From NCBI GenBank assembly GCA_965261775.1, contig OZ253477.1, positions 992,001 to 1,056,000 of the forward strand: 64,000 nucleotides of DNA, in the 5' to 3' direction. Shown here piece after piece: positions 8,644 through 16,805 of the stretch. Each line of letters begins with the position of its first letter. Within the stretch, counting starts at the first letter, position 1. The translations under genes and the position numbers were made by a program. The notes below the pieces were generated by a model. The model did not search any database. It worked only from the letters and a program-made list of their open reading frames with translations, and was not told the DNA's origin. Origin of the DNA: G965261775 sp965261775 (lineage in GTDB: Bacteria > Pseudomonadota > Gammaproteobacteria > Eutrophobiales > Eutrophobiaceae).

Positions 8644-10401
8644 ATGACATTATCTGATTTATTACGGTCCAGCGCTTTGCTGGCGGCGGCAGTACTCGTG
8701 ACCGGCTGCGCGGCGTCCTTGAAACAGCCGGTAGCTGATCAGAGGCATTTGGAAACGACAGAAACCCCGTCTTCTCCCGAACGCCAACCGCCGCCGGTAG
8801 CCAAAACGAAACTCGGGGAAGACATCCTGTTCAAGTTACTGGTTGCGGAAATCGCCGGACAACGCAATAAAGTTAATACTGCCTTGGAGCATTACCAGGA
8901 ACTGGCACACGCCACGCGGGATCCTATTATCATCGCGCGCGCCGCTCAAATCGCCCTTTATATGCAGAATGATGCCGCCACACATGAGTTTGCCAAACTC
9001 TGGAACGAAGTTGATCCATATAATCCCGATGCAAACCAGATACTGACGGTGCTGGCATTACGTCGGGGCGATATTGAGCAGGCATTATCATATGCACGGA
9101 CCGCACTTGACAGTTTACAGGGTACATTTGCACAGAAGCTGTGGACGATCAACGATTTTTTGGTACGTGAGCAAAATCGTACGAACGTTTTACGGTTACT
9201 GGAACGTCTACTAAAAGGTCATACGGATGACGCCGATTCCCTGTATGCCTTCGCCCATATCACTGCAAGAATGGGAGCGCTGGATCGTTCGGAAACCCTA
9301 CTCAAGCGCGTGCTGGAGATTAAACCCGGTGATAAACCGGCGATATTTACCTACACTTCACTGTTGCAGCAAAGAGGCGCAATCGACGAGGCTTTGGATC
9401 TGTTGGAAAAAAGCCTGAACAAGGAGGCAGGGAAGAATGATTTTACGCTCAGGATGAGATATGCACATCTTCTTGCCGAAACACAAAGGTTTGATGATGC
9501 ACACCGTCAGTTTGAAATTTTATCCGCCAGGGCACCGGACAATACGGAGGTACTTTACGCGCTGGGATTACTGTATATGCAGGATGATCAGCTTGATAAG
9601 GCGGAACAGTATTTTATACGCCTGAGCAAATTAAATCAGCGCGTCTTTGAGGCTAGTTACTATCTGGGTCGTATCGCCGAGTCCAGGGAACATCTGGACA
9701 AAGCCAGGGAATTTTACCGGACGATACAGGGCGGGGAGAATTATTTCGATGCCCAAATCCGTTTGAACCTGATCCTGGCCAAACAGAACGCACACGACAA
9801 AGCCCTGGCTGGTATTCGCGCCATTGAAAGATCGGAAGGCGCCGATCATATTGCCCTGATCCAGGCAGAAACGGAGATACTGTCCAGACAAAAACGCTAC
9901 GAGGAAGCAATGGCTGTTTTTAACGAGGCTATCAAGGAACGGGAAACAGCACATCCCGATTTGCTTTACTCACGTGCGATGCTGGCCGAAAAGATGGGGC
10001 GTCTCAATATCCTGGAGGCCGATTTGAGAGCGATTCTGGCCAAAGACGAGAACAACGCCACCGCTTTGAACGCCCTCGGTTATACGCTTGCTGACCGTAC
10101 CGACCGCTATGATGAGGCGTATTCCTATATCAACCACGCCTATAAATTGAAGCCCGATGATTTTTATATCCTCGATAGCATGGGTTGGGTTTTGTATCGT
10201 CTGGGTCGTCTTGAGGAGGCGGTTGATTTTTTAAGAAAGGCACTGGGATTGAAAAACGATCCCGAAATCGCTGCCCATCTGGGCGAGGTGCTGTGGGTCA
10301 TGGGCGATCGAAAAGCGGCAAGGGCAGTATGGGAAACAGCACTGAAAAACACGCCCGAAGACAATACCCTGTTGGAAGTCATTGAACGTTTCAAACCGTG
10401 A
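8644..10401 (+). CDS. TPR-repeat outer-membrane lipoprotein
   Basis: This 585-residue protein starts with a lipoprotein signal (LAAAVLVTGCAAS, lipidated Cys near residue 22). A proline-rich linker follows, then degenerate tetratricopeptide repeats through to the C-terminus. Clear repeats include NTEVLYALGLLYMQDDQLDKAEQYF, ATALNALGYTLADRTDRYDEAY and DFYILDSMGWVLYRLGRLEEAVDFL. TPR proteins are scaffolds for protein contacts. A similar TPR gene sits between hemA and lolB in Pseudomonas, but I know of no defined function. The stop overlaps the lolB start by four bases (GTGA), implying translational coupling and perhaps a link to envelope biogenesis. Confidence 0.85.
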   Translation: MTLSDLLRSSALLAAAVLVTGCAASLKQPVADQRHLETTETPSSPERQPPPVAKTKLGEDILFKLLVAEIAGQRNKVNTALEHYQELAHATRDPIIIARAAQIALYMQNDAATHEFAKLWNEVDPYNPDANQILTVLALRRGDIEQALSYARTALDSLQGTFAQKLWTINDFLVREQNRTNVLRLLERLLKGHTDDADSLYAFAHITARMGALDRSETLLKRVLEIKPGDKPAIFTYTSLLQQRGAIDEALDLLEKSLNKEAGKNDFTLRMRYAHLLAETQRFDDAHRQFEILSARAPDNTEVLYALGLLYMQDDQLDKAEQYFIRLSKLNQRVFEASYYLGRIAESREHLDKAREFYRTIQGGENYFDAQIRLNLILAKQNAHDKALAGIRAIERSEGADHIALIQAETEILSRQKRYEEAMAVFNEAIKERETAHPDLLYSRAMLAEKMGRLNILEADLRAILAKDENNATALNALGYTLADRTDRYDEAYSYINHAYKLKPDDFYILDSMGWVLYRLGRLEEAVDFLRKALGLKNDPEIAAHLGEVLWVMGDRKAARAVWETALKNTPEDNTLLEVIERFKP

Positions 10402-11003
10402 GCCGTCTTTCCGGTGCCGTTCTGGTTATCCTCCTCGTTGGTGGATGCGCACTGTTTCCGGAAAAACCCGTAACGGATTCACAGGCGTTATGGCTTAAAC
10501 ATCGGTTGTTGCTGAACGGGATACATTCCTGGAACATCAAGGGTCGTATCGCGATAAAAAATAACGCGGGAAGCGGTACCCTGCATGTCTACTGGCAACA
10601 GCGGGATGCGGTATATGAATTGCATCTGACAGCACCGCTGGGTCAGGGTAGCTATCTGTTCAAAGGTTCAGATGCGGGAGTGTCCATGGTCGGGCCGGAC
10701 GATCTCTATCTGACCGCAACAACAGCACAGGAACTGATACGCCGGAATCTGGGCTGGAATATTGACCTGGAGGGACTGAAATACTGGATCAGGGGGATCC
10801 CCAGTCCTGCCACCAACCACCAGCAGTTGCGGCTGGATGATAAAGGCCGTTTGAAAAGTATGGAACAGTCCGACTTCAAGATCAGCGTCACCCGTTATAC
10901 CGAACTCGGGGCGATTTCATTGCCAAAGAAATTATCTATCAAAAACGATGATCTTCAGTTGAAAGCTGTTATTCAGTCCTGGGAGTTCCCTGAACAGATT
11001 TAA
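10398..11003 (+). CDS. lolB: Outer-membrane lipoprotein insertion protein LolB
   Basis: LolB receives lipoproteins from LolA and inserts them into the outer membrane. The 201-residue product starts at a GTG that overlaps the upstream stop. It has a lipobox ILLVGGCAL (Cys near residue 17), then WLKHRLLLNGIHSWNIKGRIAIKNNAGSG, which matches the LolB N-terminal strand region. YELHLTAPLGQGSYLFKG resembles the exposed-loop region. Length and neighbours (hemA/TPR) agree with LolB. The gene usually found next (ispE) is absent; the accessory island begins here. Confidence 0.9.
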   Translation: MSRLSGAVLVILLVGGCALFPEKPVTDSQALWLKHRLLLNGIHSWNIKGRIAIKNNAGSGTLHVYWQQRDAVYELHLTAPLGQGSYLFKGSDAGVSMVGPDDLYLTATTAQELIRRNLGWNIDLEGLKYWIRGIPSPATNHQQLRLDDKGRLKSMEQSDFKISVTRYTELGAISLPKKLSIKNDDLQLKAVIQSWEFPEQI

Positions 11004-11228
11004 TCCGATGCGCACCCGCGGTGACCGGGGCTGTTGCGACCACGACCACAGAGTCGACCGCGGAACAACGGTCATATTACGGGCAACATACCGAACGCAC
11101 CTCCGCGGGTCATCAGGCTCATGCCATATTGAACACCGGGAACAATAGCCACAGATGACTCAAGCGAGTTTATTGCCCCCGGAGAAAATAGAGGCCAAAT
11201 TGACAAAATAACGTAAACACCAAACGAA

Positions 11229-11411
11229 CTACAGGTTAATTTCCCATGGCAGCAATTGCTCAATGTCTTTGACAGTATTGGCATTAGGTAACGGCGCGAA
11301 TATCGCTTTCAGATAGTCGTACAAATTGAGGTCGTTTGCTTTAGCCGTCTCAATCAGGCTATACAGATTGGCACTGGCACCATTTTGGTTCCCGGTCTCG
11401 TCACTATATAA
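11229..11411 (-). pseudogene. IS66-family transposase remnant (C-terminal end only)
   Basis: The minus strand encodes about 60 residues including SANLYSLIETAKANDLNLYDYLKAIF and DIEQLLPWEINL. This is the characteristic C-terminus of IS66 TnpC transposases (compare the family pattern ANxYSLIETAKANG...LPW). The remaining 400 or more residues, including the DDE core, are missing, so it cannot encode a working transposase. The other sequence between lolB and the cytochrome gene (11004-11617) contains no convincing gene. I read it as an insertion-element scar at the junction of conserved chromosome and accessory island. Confidence 0.8.
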
Positions 11412-11617
11412 TGGAAATGTCTTCATTCTAATTGGAAATCAGCGTTATAAACGTTAGCGCTGAGATGAATGGTTTGCAGACGAGGTTAAAAACCTTTTGG
11501 CGGCTATGAACCCGAAGGGACACGAGGCATTTTTAATTACATGCAAACAAAAAAATTGCGCCTAAAGTTACTTTTCAATAAAATAGTCTCTTGTCCGTAA
11601 TATTCAGGAGTGAACTG

Positions 11618-12004
11618 ATGAAAATTCGTTTTTTCGCGTCCCTTGCCACAAAGGGAGTTTGGGGGACGTTATTTCTTGCAGCATTATGGGGAAATCCCGT
11701 ATGGGCGGAGGAAATTAATGGCAAAAAAATATTCAATAAATGCAAAGCATGCCATACGGCGACAGAAGCCAAAAATAAAATCGGCCCACATCTGCAAAAT
11801 ATTATCGGACGCAAGGCCGGTTCGATTGCCGGATATAAATATTCTTCTGCCATGAAAGAATCCGGCATTGTATGGGATGCCAAATCATTGGATGAATATA
11901 TCGCCAACCCCGCAGGCTTTCTTCCAAAAAATAAAATGGCCTTTGCCGGTTTGAAAAAACCTGAAGAGCGCGAAGCGGTCATCAAATACTTATCCGGAAA
12001 ATAA
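11618..12004 (+). CDS. Periplasmic class I cytochrome c (c2/c550-like)
   Basis: The start is at 11618, preceded by AGGAG eight bases upstream, giving 128 residues. A signal peptide runs to about residue 30 (FLAALWGNPVWAEE). The haem-binding motif CKACH follows near residue 41. The distal methionine is in PKNKMAFAGLKKPEERE, the family pattern for soluble electron carriers. The protein could donate electrons to the nearby nitrous oxide reductase, but this is inferred from proximity only. Codon use is AT-rich like the nos region. A hairpin terminator follows directly. Confidence 0.9.
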   Translation: MKIRFFASLATKGVWGTLFLAALWGNPVWAEEINGKKIFNKCKACHTATEAKNKIGPHLQNIIGRKAGSIAGYKYSSAMKESGIVWDAKSLDEYIANPAGFLPKNKMAFAGLKKPEEREAVIKYLSGK

Positions 12005-12022
12005 CCTTCTCCAAGGAATGAT

Positions 12023-12058
12023 GGCGCGGCCTTTTCCTTAACAAGGCGCGCCTGTTTT
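12023..12058 (+). terminator. Rho-independent terminator after the cytochrome c gene
   Basis: An inverted repeat, GGCGCGGCCTT and AAGGCGCGCC with one bulged G, is separated by a nine-base loop and followed by TGTTTT. It starts 18 bases after the cytochrome stop. Confidence 0.65.
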
Positions 12059-12076
12059 ACAGCGCGTTTTTTGGCG

Positions 12077-12128
12077 GCACACACGTGTTGATTTTATCAT
12101 TGATGAAGATATAACGGTCATCATATGT
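12077..12128 (-). pseudogene. nosZ fragment (left relic)
   Basis: These 52 bases match nosZ positions 21405-21457 in the same orientation with about five differences. Translated on the minus strand they give TYDDRYIFINDKINTCV, against TYDGRYIFINDKANTRV in the intact gene. Nothing on either side matches nosZ. The following stretch 12129-12379 is GC-richer, has only an unconvincing open frame and no feature that I can name. Confidence 0.75.
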
Positions 12129-12379
12129 GTCGGTGGCCGGGGTTGCTCTGGGTCGGCCACAGCTCGTAGGCCCAGTAGTCAGCCAGTGGATTGGGTTGGA
12201 TGATGCGGTTTGGCAGGTGCAATGTGCGCCGACATATCATCCGGCCCCTCGGCGCGGTGGCGAAATAAGGGGTCGCCGTCCACCACCGTTCGCGCCAGCC
12301 AGACCTCCAGAACCACGGTGCACATCAGGACCGGCATTCTCACAGATTATCAGCAAGACGGGTTCTTATAAGAAAAACT

Positions 12380-12603
12380 TTAAGAAGAAAAATCCTGGCT
12401 ATCTTCCAATATAAGATTATCGGCCGATCTTTTTCCTTTATTGGTTGTAATCTTGAAGCTGAGCTTTTGCCCTTCGACCAAACTGCCGATGCCGGCACGT
12501 TCCACCGCGCTAATATGTACAAACACATCTTTCGAGCCATCTTCGGGCTGAATGAAACCATATCCTTATTGGGGTTAAACCATTTGACAGCACCATTTGG
12601 CAT
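12380..12603 (-). pseudogene. CspA-family cold-shock protein gene with a frameshift
   Basis: The first codons read MPNGAVKWFNPNK, the start of a cold-shock domain. A one-base deletion near 12565 then moves the rest into another frame: YGFIQPEDGSKDVFVHIS, AVERAGIGSLVEGQKLSFKI and KRSADNLILEDSQDFSS, ending at a stop at 12380. Both RNA-binding motifs (KWFN, and the GFIxP/VFVHIS pair) are otherwise intact. Joined, the product would be about 75 residues, slightly longer than normal because of the tail. A good ribosome site (AAGGAG) is still present. Either the gene is recently dead or the read contains an indel. Downstream, 12604-12811 is empty. Confidence 0.85.
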
Positions 12604-12811
12604 TTTTTTCTCCTTAAACAATGCACTTTACTTTAATCGCCTGCACTCAAATTGAGGAACTGCATGCAAAACAAGAGTTATCGCCTATAACAAGCCGATC
12701 AATCGACAGTCCTGCGTGCCTTACTCTTCCGTTCAAATACTAAATTTATCTTCCTGATAAAAGGAGAAATACCCTGGGCCTGGCCTTGAAAGTATGTCGG
12801 AAAACTCAGTT

Positions 12812-15022
12812 CTATTTCTGGAACACGGGTGCCGGTCCTGCCGCAGGAACATGTTTTTTGCCGCGCGGTGCCGACCGTCTAACGTGGTGGTAACACTCCT
12901 TTTTCGAGAGATATAATTCCTGACAATGCATGCAATAAATGCATTCATTGGGATTAATTTCGCCTGTGGGATGAATCGCCTGCACCGGACATTGCTTGGC
13001 GCAAACATTGCATTTATAGCTGCATTCGGACCATCTTTTAAGCCAGCTAAACATCCGCAACCGACCCGGAATCGCCAAAGCGGCTCCGAGCGGGCATAAA
13101 TAACGGCAGAAAAACCGTTCAATAAACAAGCCGATGACGAGCAAAATCACCGCATAAAGCACAAAGGGCCAATCGCGGATAAAATTCAAAATAATCGAGG
13201 TTTTAAAAGGCTCCACTTCAGAAAACCGCTCACTTAAGGCGAAATCATACAAGGCCAGCCCGAACAACCCCATGAAAATCATATATTTTATGACCCAAAG
13301 CCTTTCATGCAACCCCCAAGGCACATGGATATGTTTTATTCCGAAATAACGTCCGGCTTTATAGATCAATTCTTGCAAAGCCCCAAAAGGACATAGCCAC
13401 CCACAAAACGGGCCACGCCCCCAAAATAGCAAAGCTGCCATCACGGCAAACCACAGGATGAAGATAAACGGATTCACCAGAAAATACTGCCAACTAAATC
13501 CGCTTGCAAGCGACGAGCTAAAGGTGAAAATATTCACCACCGATAATTGCGCATTATTTAGCCAGCCCAGCCATAACAGGCTATAGAGTAAAAATCCCAC
13601 ACGAATATATTTTAGCAATTTAGGGCGGGCGCAAATCTGCATTTGGAAGAAAAATATACCGCTTAGCAGTATTAGTGAAAATAGTAAAATCGCAATATTG
13701 ATTTTTTCCGACTGCCAAACGCTTTTCCATAGTCGGTCACGTGCCGAAGTTTCCTCGTCTAAAAAGGCTTGCCTGGCCTGGGAATCGCGCACATCAGAAG
13801 GCCAATTGACCTCAGGAAAAACCATGTAATGGCGCGGCAAATGATAGGGCAATGAAAACCGAACGAAGGATTTTTCACGCGCACCGATGCTGCGACCGAC
13901 AAGTAAATCTAATTCCCACGGTTTGGAAAAATGAAACGCGCTATCTTCAGGCAAATTTGCAGGCAACAGAAACAAGCCAACTTCCGTAAATTCAGGCGCG
14001 CCCGAAGCATGAATTTGAGACAATCTCTTATGCGCCTTATCTTGAAATCTGAAGGAATTAATGCCTTGATTGAGCTGGATTCTATCAAACAAACCGCCGC
14101 GCACATAACCCGACCCCTTAAATGAATATAGCCCTTTCCCCATCACCAAAATGGCTTGCTGCCCGGGGGCAAGTCTATCTGTGAGATTTTTCCATTCATG
14201 GCGACCAAGCAAAGACAGGCCAATGCTGGGCACGGAAACTTGTGCCACATATAAATCAATGAATGTGCCTTTCTTGCTGCGCGATTCCGGATTTTTTGCG
14301 GCTTTCTTGTAGCCCCGCTCACGAAATTTTTTAGTCACATCATGCACCGAAAGCTGCAAACGCTGCACGGAACCATCTTTGATTAAGCTTTTCCAATCTT
14401 TTATTTGTGGCACGCCCTCTTGAAGCCGGGGCTCTGTCGGTGATGCACCTTGTGCTTGATTGCTGTTTTTACTGCTGGCAATCGCATGAAACGCCTTCGC
14501 TGCCGCGCGGGTCACGCTGTCATAAATAATCAAAACCGTGACGGTTGCCCCGGAAATAATGTCCGGCTCTCCCCCCGCAGGCTGAGTGAAATTGTAAGCA
14601 TCAAACCCTTTCATCCCATCCAAATAATCAAGCATATCCGATTCAGGCAGCCCCGCTAAAACGATGGGCTCGTGATGCTCCATCAATTTCATGCCTGTTA
14701 AAATGCCATTAGTATCCATTCCGATAAGAATATGGATGGGCTTGCCCGAATAGCCATTGGAATCCACAAAATCCGAATTCATCACCACATAGCCTACAAT
14801 CTTATCGCCTTGCCATGCGGCAACAATGTCGGGGTGTTCTTCCATATAGCGGAAAGTTCCCGCGCCCGGAATCAATGAATTCGGCGAAATTTTATCAAGA
14901 AAAAGGCTGATATTATTGGCATGGGCAAGTGAAAACGGACCCATCCCCAAACCGATTCCAACCGATAGCAAAACAGAGGCAATATGGCGTTTAGTAAATA
15001 TCGTCTTTTCTCCAAATCTCAA
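12812..15022 (-). CDS. nosR: Nitrous oxide reductase regulator / electron-transfer membrane flavoprotein NosR
   Basis: NosR supports electron supply to NosZ and expression of nos genes. The 736-residue protein has a signal peptide and then a periplasmic FMN-binding domain, with the covalent flavin threonine expected in DIISGATVTVLI near residue 160. A cluster of membrane helices runs from about 440 to 650. Cytoplasmic polyferredoxin motifs follow: GWLCPFGALQE, FFCRYLCPLGAAL, and CNVCAKQCPVQAIHP with ECIYCMHCQ. This domain order is that of the NosR/NirI family. The start overlaps the apbE-type gene by 32 bases, so it is the last gene of the minus-strand block rather than the first, as it is in Pseudomonas. 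Confidence 0.93.
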   Translation of the reverse strand: MRFGEKTIFTKRHIASVLLSVGIGLGMGPFSLAHANNISLFLDKISPNSLIPGAGTFRYMEEHPDIVAAWQGDKIVGYVVMNSDFVDSNGYSGKPIHILIGMDTNGILTGMKLMEHHEPIVLAGLPESDMLDYLDGMKGFDAYNFTQPAGGEPDIISGATVTVLIIYDSVTRAAAKAFHAIASSKNSNQAQGASPTEPRLQEGVPQIKDWKSLIKDGSVQRLQLSVHDVTKKFRERGYKKAAKNPESRSKKGTFIDLYVAQVSVPSIGLSLLGRHEWKNLTDRLAPGQQAILVMGKGLYSFKGSGYVRGGLFDRIQLNQGINSFRFQDKAHKRLSQIHASGAPEFTEVGLFLLPANLPEDSAFHFSKPWELDLLVGRSIGAREKSFVRFSLPYHLPRHYMVFPEVNWPSDVRDSQARQAFLDEETSARDRLWKSVWQSEKINIAILLFSLILLSGIFFFQMQICARPKLLKYIRVGFLLYSLLWLGWLNNAQLSVVNIFTFSSSLASGFSWQYFLVNPFIFILWFAVMAALLFWGRGPFCGWLCPFGALQELIYKAGRYFGIKHIHVPWGLHERLWVIKYMIFMGLFGLALYDFALSERFSEVEPFKTSIILNFIRDWPFVLYAVILLVIGLFIERFFCRYLCPLGAALAIPGRLRMFSWLKRWSECSYKCNVCAKQCPVQAIHPTGEINPNECIYCMHCQELYLSKKECYHHVRRSAPRGKKHVPAAGPAPVFQK

Positions 15023-15965
15023 TTTCGCCCCTATGGGAAGTCATCCATGCCATTTCCACGCCGCTTCTTTGCAGTAAATCTTGATGCCGCTTTGGCGGCA
15101 TCACCGCAAGCGCGGTGGAAATGCCATCGGCAAGCATGGCACTGGATGCCATGATACGTACCGATTGCAGCGGTGATTCAATCTTGCCGCTGTGGGGAGA
15201 AATCAGACAAGAAAGGTTGCCCCCCTCAAGCGGCAAGGGCGGCTGGCTGGTGGCAAGGGCGCAATCGCTGCCAAGTGCAATATGGCCGTCATCTTCCTTA
15301 TTGGCAATTTGCCATGCCCGCCCCATAGGATGCGGGCCCAACGCGTAAATCTCGCCCATATCAATCAAAACCCCCCGCAAACCTTGCCCTCTAAGCAACC
15401 CGGCAATCCTGTCGGTGATATATCCCTGAGCGATACCATTCAATGTGATTTGCATGCCAGCCTGTGTGAATTCCACATGATGGGGCGCAACATGCACATG
15501 TTGCCACCCGATTTTTTTCAAAGCCGCATCCAGCTTATCCATGGGAGGAAGTGCGCCATTTTTACCATGGTCGGCATATAATTTCCATAGGGGCTGAACG
15601 GTCATATCGAAAGCCCCACCCGATAATTTTGAAACATGCCTGGCAAATCCTAAAAGCTCAACCATCTCAATAGAAGGATCGTCTAAATATCCTTGCCTGT
15701 TCAAAAGAGTGATGTGGCTATCGTCACGGTAAAGCGAAAAAATCTTTTCCAGCCTTTGCACCTCACGATGAATCACATCCAAAAGATGCAGATGAGTCTC
15801 GGGCAAAATAATCTGGGCATCCGCACCAAGGGCAATCATTTTATGACGGATTAATTTTTCCGCCCTATGATTGGCGTGCGCCACGCCAATATTCATCGCC
15901 ATATAGCTTGCTGGAAATGCGCCGACCATGATGGTTATAAACCGCCTTCTGGATGAAGATTTCAT
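14991..15965 (-). CDS. nosX: ApbE-family FAD:protein FMN transferase (NosX)
   Basis: ApbE-type enzymes attach FMN to a threonine of partner proteins; in nos clusters NosX flavinylates NosR. The 324-residue protein begins with a twin-arginine-like leader (SSSRRRFITIMVG, cleavage near AHA at residue 31). The family pattern FDMTVQPLWKLYADHG occurs near residue 120, and GIAQGYITDRIAGLLRGQG near 178. DMGEIYALG stands where most members read DxGG. It lies between nosL and nosR and overlaps nosR by 32 bases, matching an enzyme-substrate pair made together. Confidence 0.9.
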   Translation of the reverse strand: MKSSSRRRFITIMVGAFPASYMAMNIGVAHANHRAEKLIRHKMIALGADAQIILPETHLHLLDVIHREVQRLEKIFSLYRDDSHITLLNRQGYLDDPSIEMVELLGFARHVSKLSGGAFDMTVQPLWKLYADHGKNGALPPMDKLDAALKKIGWQHVHVAPHHVEFTQAGMQITLNGIAQGYITDRIAGLLRGQGLRGVLIDMGEIYALGPHPMGRAWQIANKEDDGHIALGSDCALATSQPPLPLEGGNLSCLISPHSGKIESPLQSVRIMASSAMLADGISTALAVMPPKRHQDLLQRSGVEMAWMTSHRGEIEIWRKDDIY

Positions 15966-16037
15966 CGCTTCCTCTTAAAACCGCCTTTATTTATTAACTG
16001 TCTATGGTCATGGTGCGCATGTTCATCCTTGAAACTT

Positions 16038-16565
16038 TTATTCGGAATTTTTCATATGCATTTTACCATCCTTGTGTGATTTTTTGTCAAGAGATCGGTT
16101 GAAAATATAATCGGCATCAATGTCCTTGAACGGCACAATCCTACCGCCAAATTCTGCAATAAATTGCTCGGCATCCTCGCGCACCGAAAACGGTACGGCT
16201 TCAGCAGCACCCATCCCGCCGCGGCGCGAGCTGCCAATCACATAAAGCATATCTTCGGCCACGCTCCAACGGGTTGGATTGTTCCAGTCTTCTTGATGAG
16301 ACATATCGGTAACGTAAAGCGCCTTCATTGCATGCGCTTCTTCCGGGCGCAAATAATAAGCCATTAAATCACGCACCGCCGGAAACCATAAAACAGTGCC
16401 ATCCGATAAATGAATCTGTCCGCGCGGGCCATCATGCTCCAATAAAATCATCCTCCCAAAATAGGTAGAAGCTTCCCTGTCGGGAATGACGGGGTCGGGT
16501 TTGCCTTTTTTATCGCATGCGGCAAGCGTGACGATGGACAATAAAATGGTAAGATAGATTTTCAT
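16038..16565 (-). CDS. nosL: Copper chaperone lipoprotein NosL
   Basis: NosL is an outer-membrane-type lipoprotein that binds Cu(I) and helps assemble the copper sites of NosZ. The 175-residue product has a lipobox VTLAACDKK (Cys near residue 17). It has the NosL-family core GQIHLSDGTVLWFPAVRDLMAYY and DMLYVIGSSRRGGMGAAEAVPF, whose methionines are candidate copper ligands. The C-terminus DADYIFNRSLDKKSHKDGKMHMK is His/Met-rich. It points away from nosF across a 206-base gap that is filled by a nosD relic. Confidence 0.9.
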   Translation of the reverse strand: MKIYLTILLSIVTLAACDKKGKPDPVIPDREASTYFGRMILLEHDGPRGQIHLSDGTVLWFPAVRDLMAYYLRPEEAHAMKALYVTDMSHQEDWNNPTRWSVAEDMLYVIGSSRRGGMGAAEAVPFSVREDAEQFIAEFGGRIVPFKDIDADYIFNRSLDKKSHKDGKMHMKNSE

Positions 16566-16581
16566 TTCATATTCCTTTCGT

Positions 16582-16793
16582 GGTGCATTACATGTCTACC
16601 AATGATAGCAGGCTCATCGGCAACCGTTTGGAAAATAATTATTTGGGTGATGCGATTATTAAAGTGGGCAGGATCGCGTTTCCCGACCATTTTCCCGGGC
16701 GGGGTGCAAGATAGTGCGCCTTTGATGGATATCCCTGATATCAGTTCTGATTTAGAAGCAGTGGAACAGACATGGCAACCGCAATTAAAATAG
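16582..16793 (+). pseudogene. Internally deleted nosD relic upstream of nosF
   Basis: Positions 16582-16657 match an internal part of nosD (19140-19215, inverted). They encode MSTNDSRLIGNRLENNYLGDAI, against MYTNDSRLIGNRSENNYLGYAI in the intact gene. From 16652 the sequence jumps to the last 46 codons of nosD (GGVQDSAPLMDIPDISSDLE) and ends at a TAG at 16791 that overlaps the nosF start by 22 bases. The two parts are in different frames. The junction coincides with a nine-base microhomology (TGCAATTAT-like) present at both sites of intact nosD, so a deletion of about 480 bases between short repeats is likely. No functional NosD can come from it. Confidence 0.85.
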
Positions 16794-16805
16794 ATAGTAT
16801 TTCCA
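16652..16805 (+). repeat. Left arm of an inverted repeat flanking nosFY
   Basis: About 154 bases covering the end of nosD and the first 11 codons of nosF. They match 18546-18700 in inverted orientation, with six mismatches and one 2-base indel by my count (about 95% identity). The segment between the arms carries nosF and nosY. Confidence 0.85.

Noticed and set aside
11072..11284. Minus-strand frame of 70 codons overlapping the IS66 remnant
   Set aside because: It overlaps the better-supported transposase tail in another frame and shows no recognisable domain or start signal.
12127..12414. Plus-strand open frame of 95 codons rich in proline and arginine
   Set aside because: It starts inside a nosZ scrap, runs antisense into the frameshifted cold-shock gene, has no ribosome site and resembles no family. 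I treat the stretch as non-coding debris.
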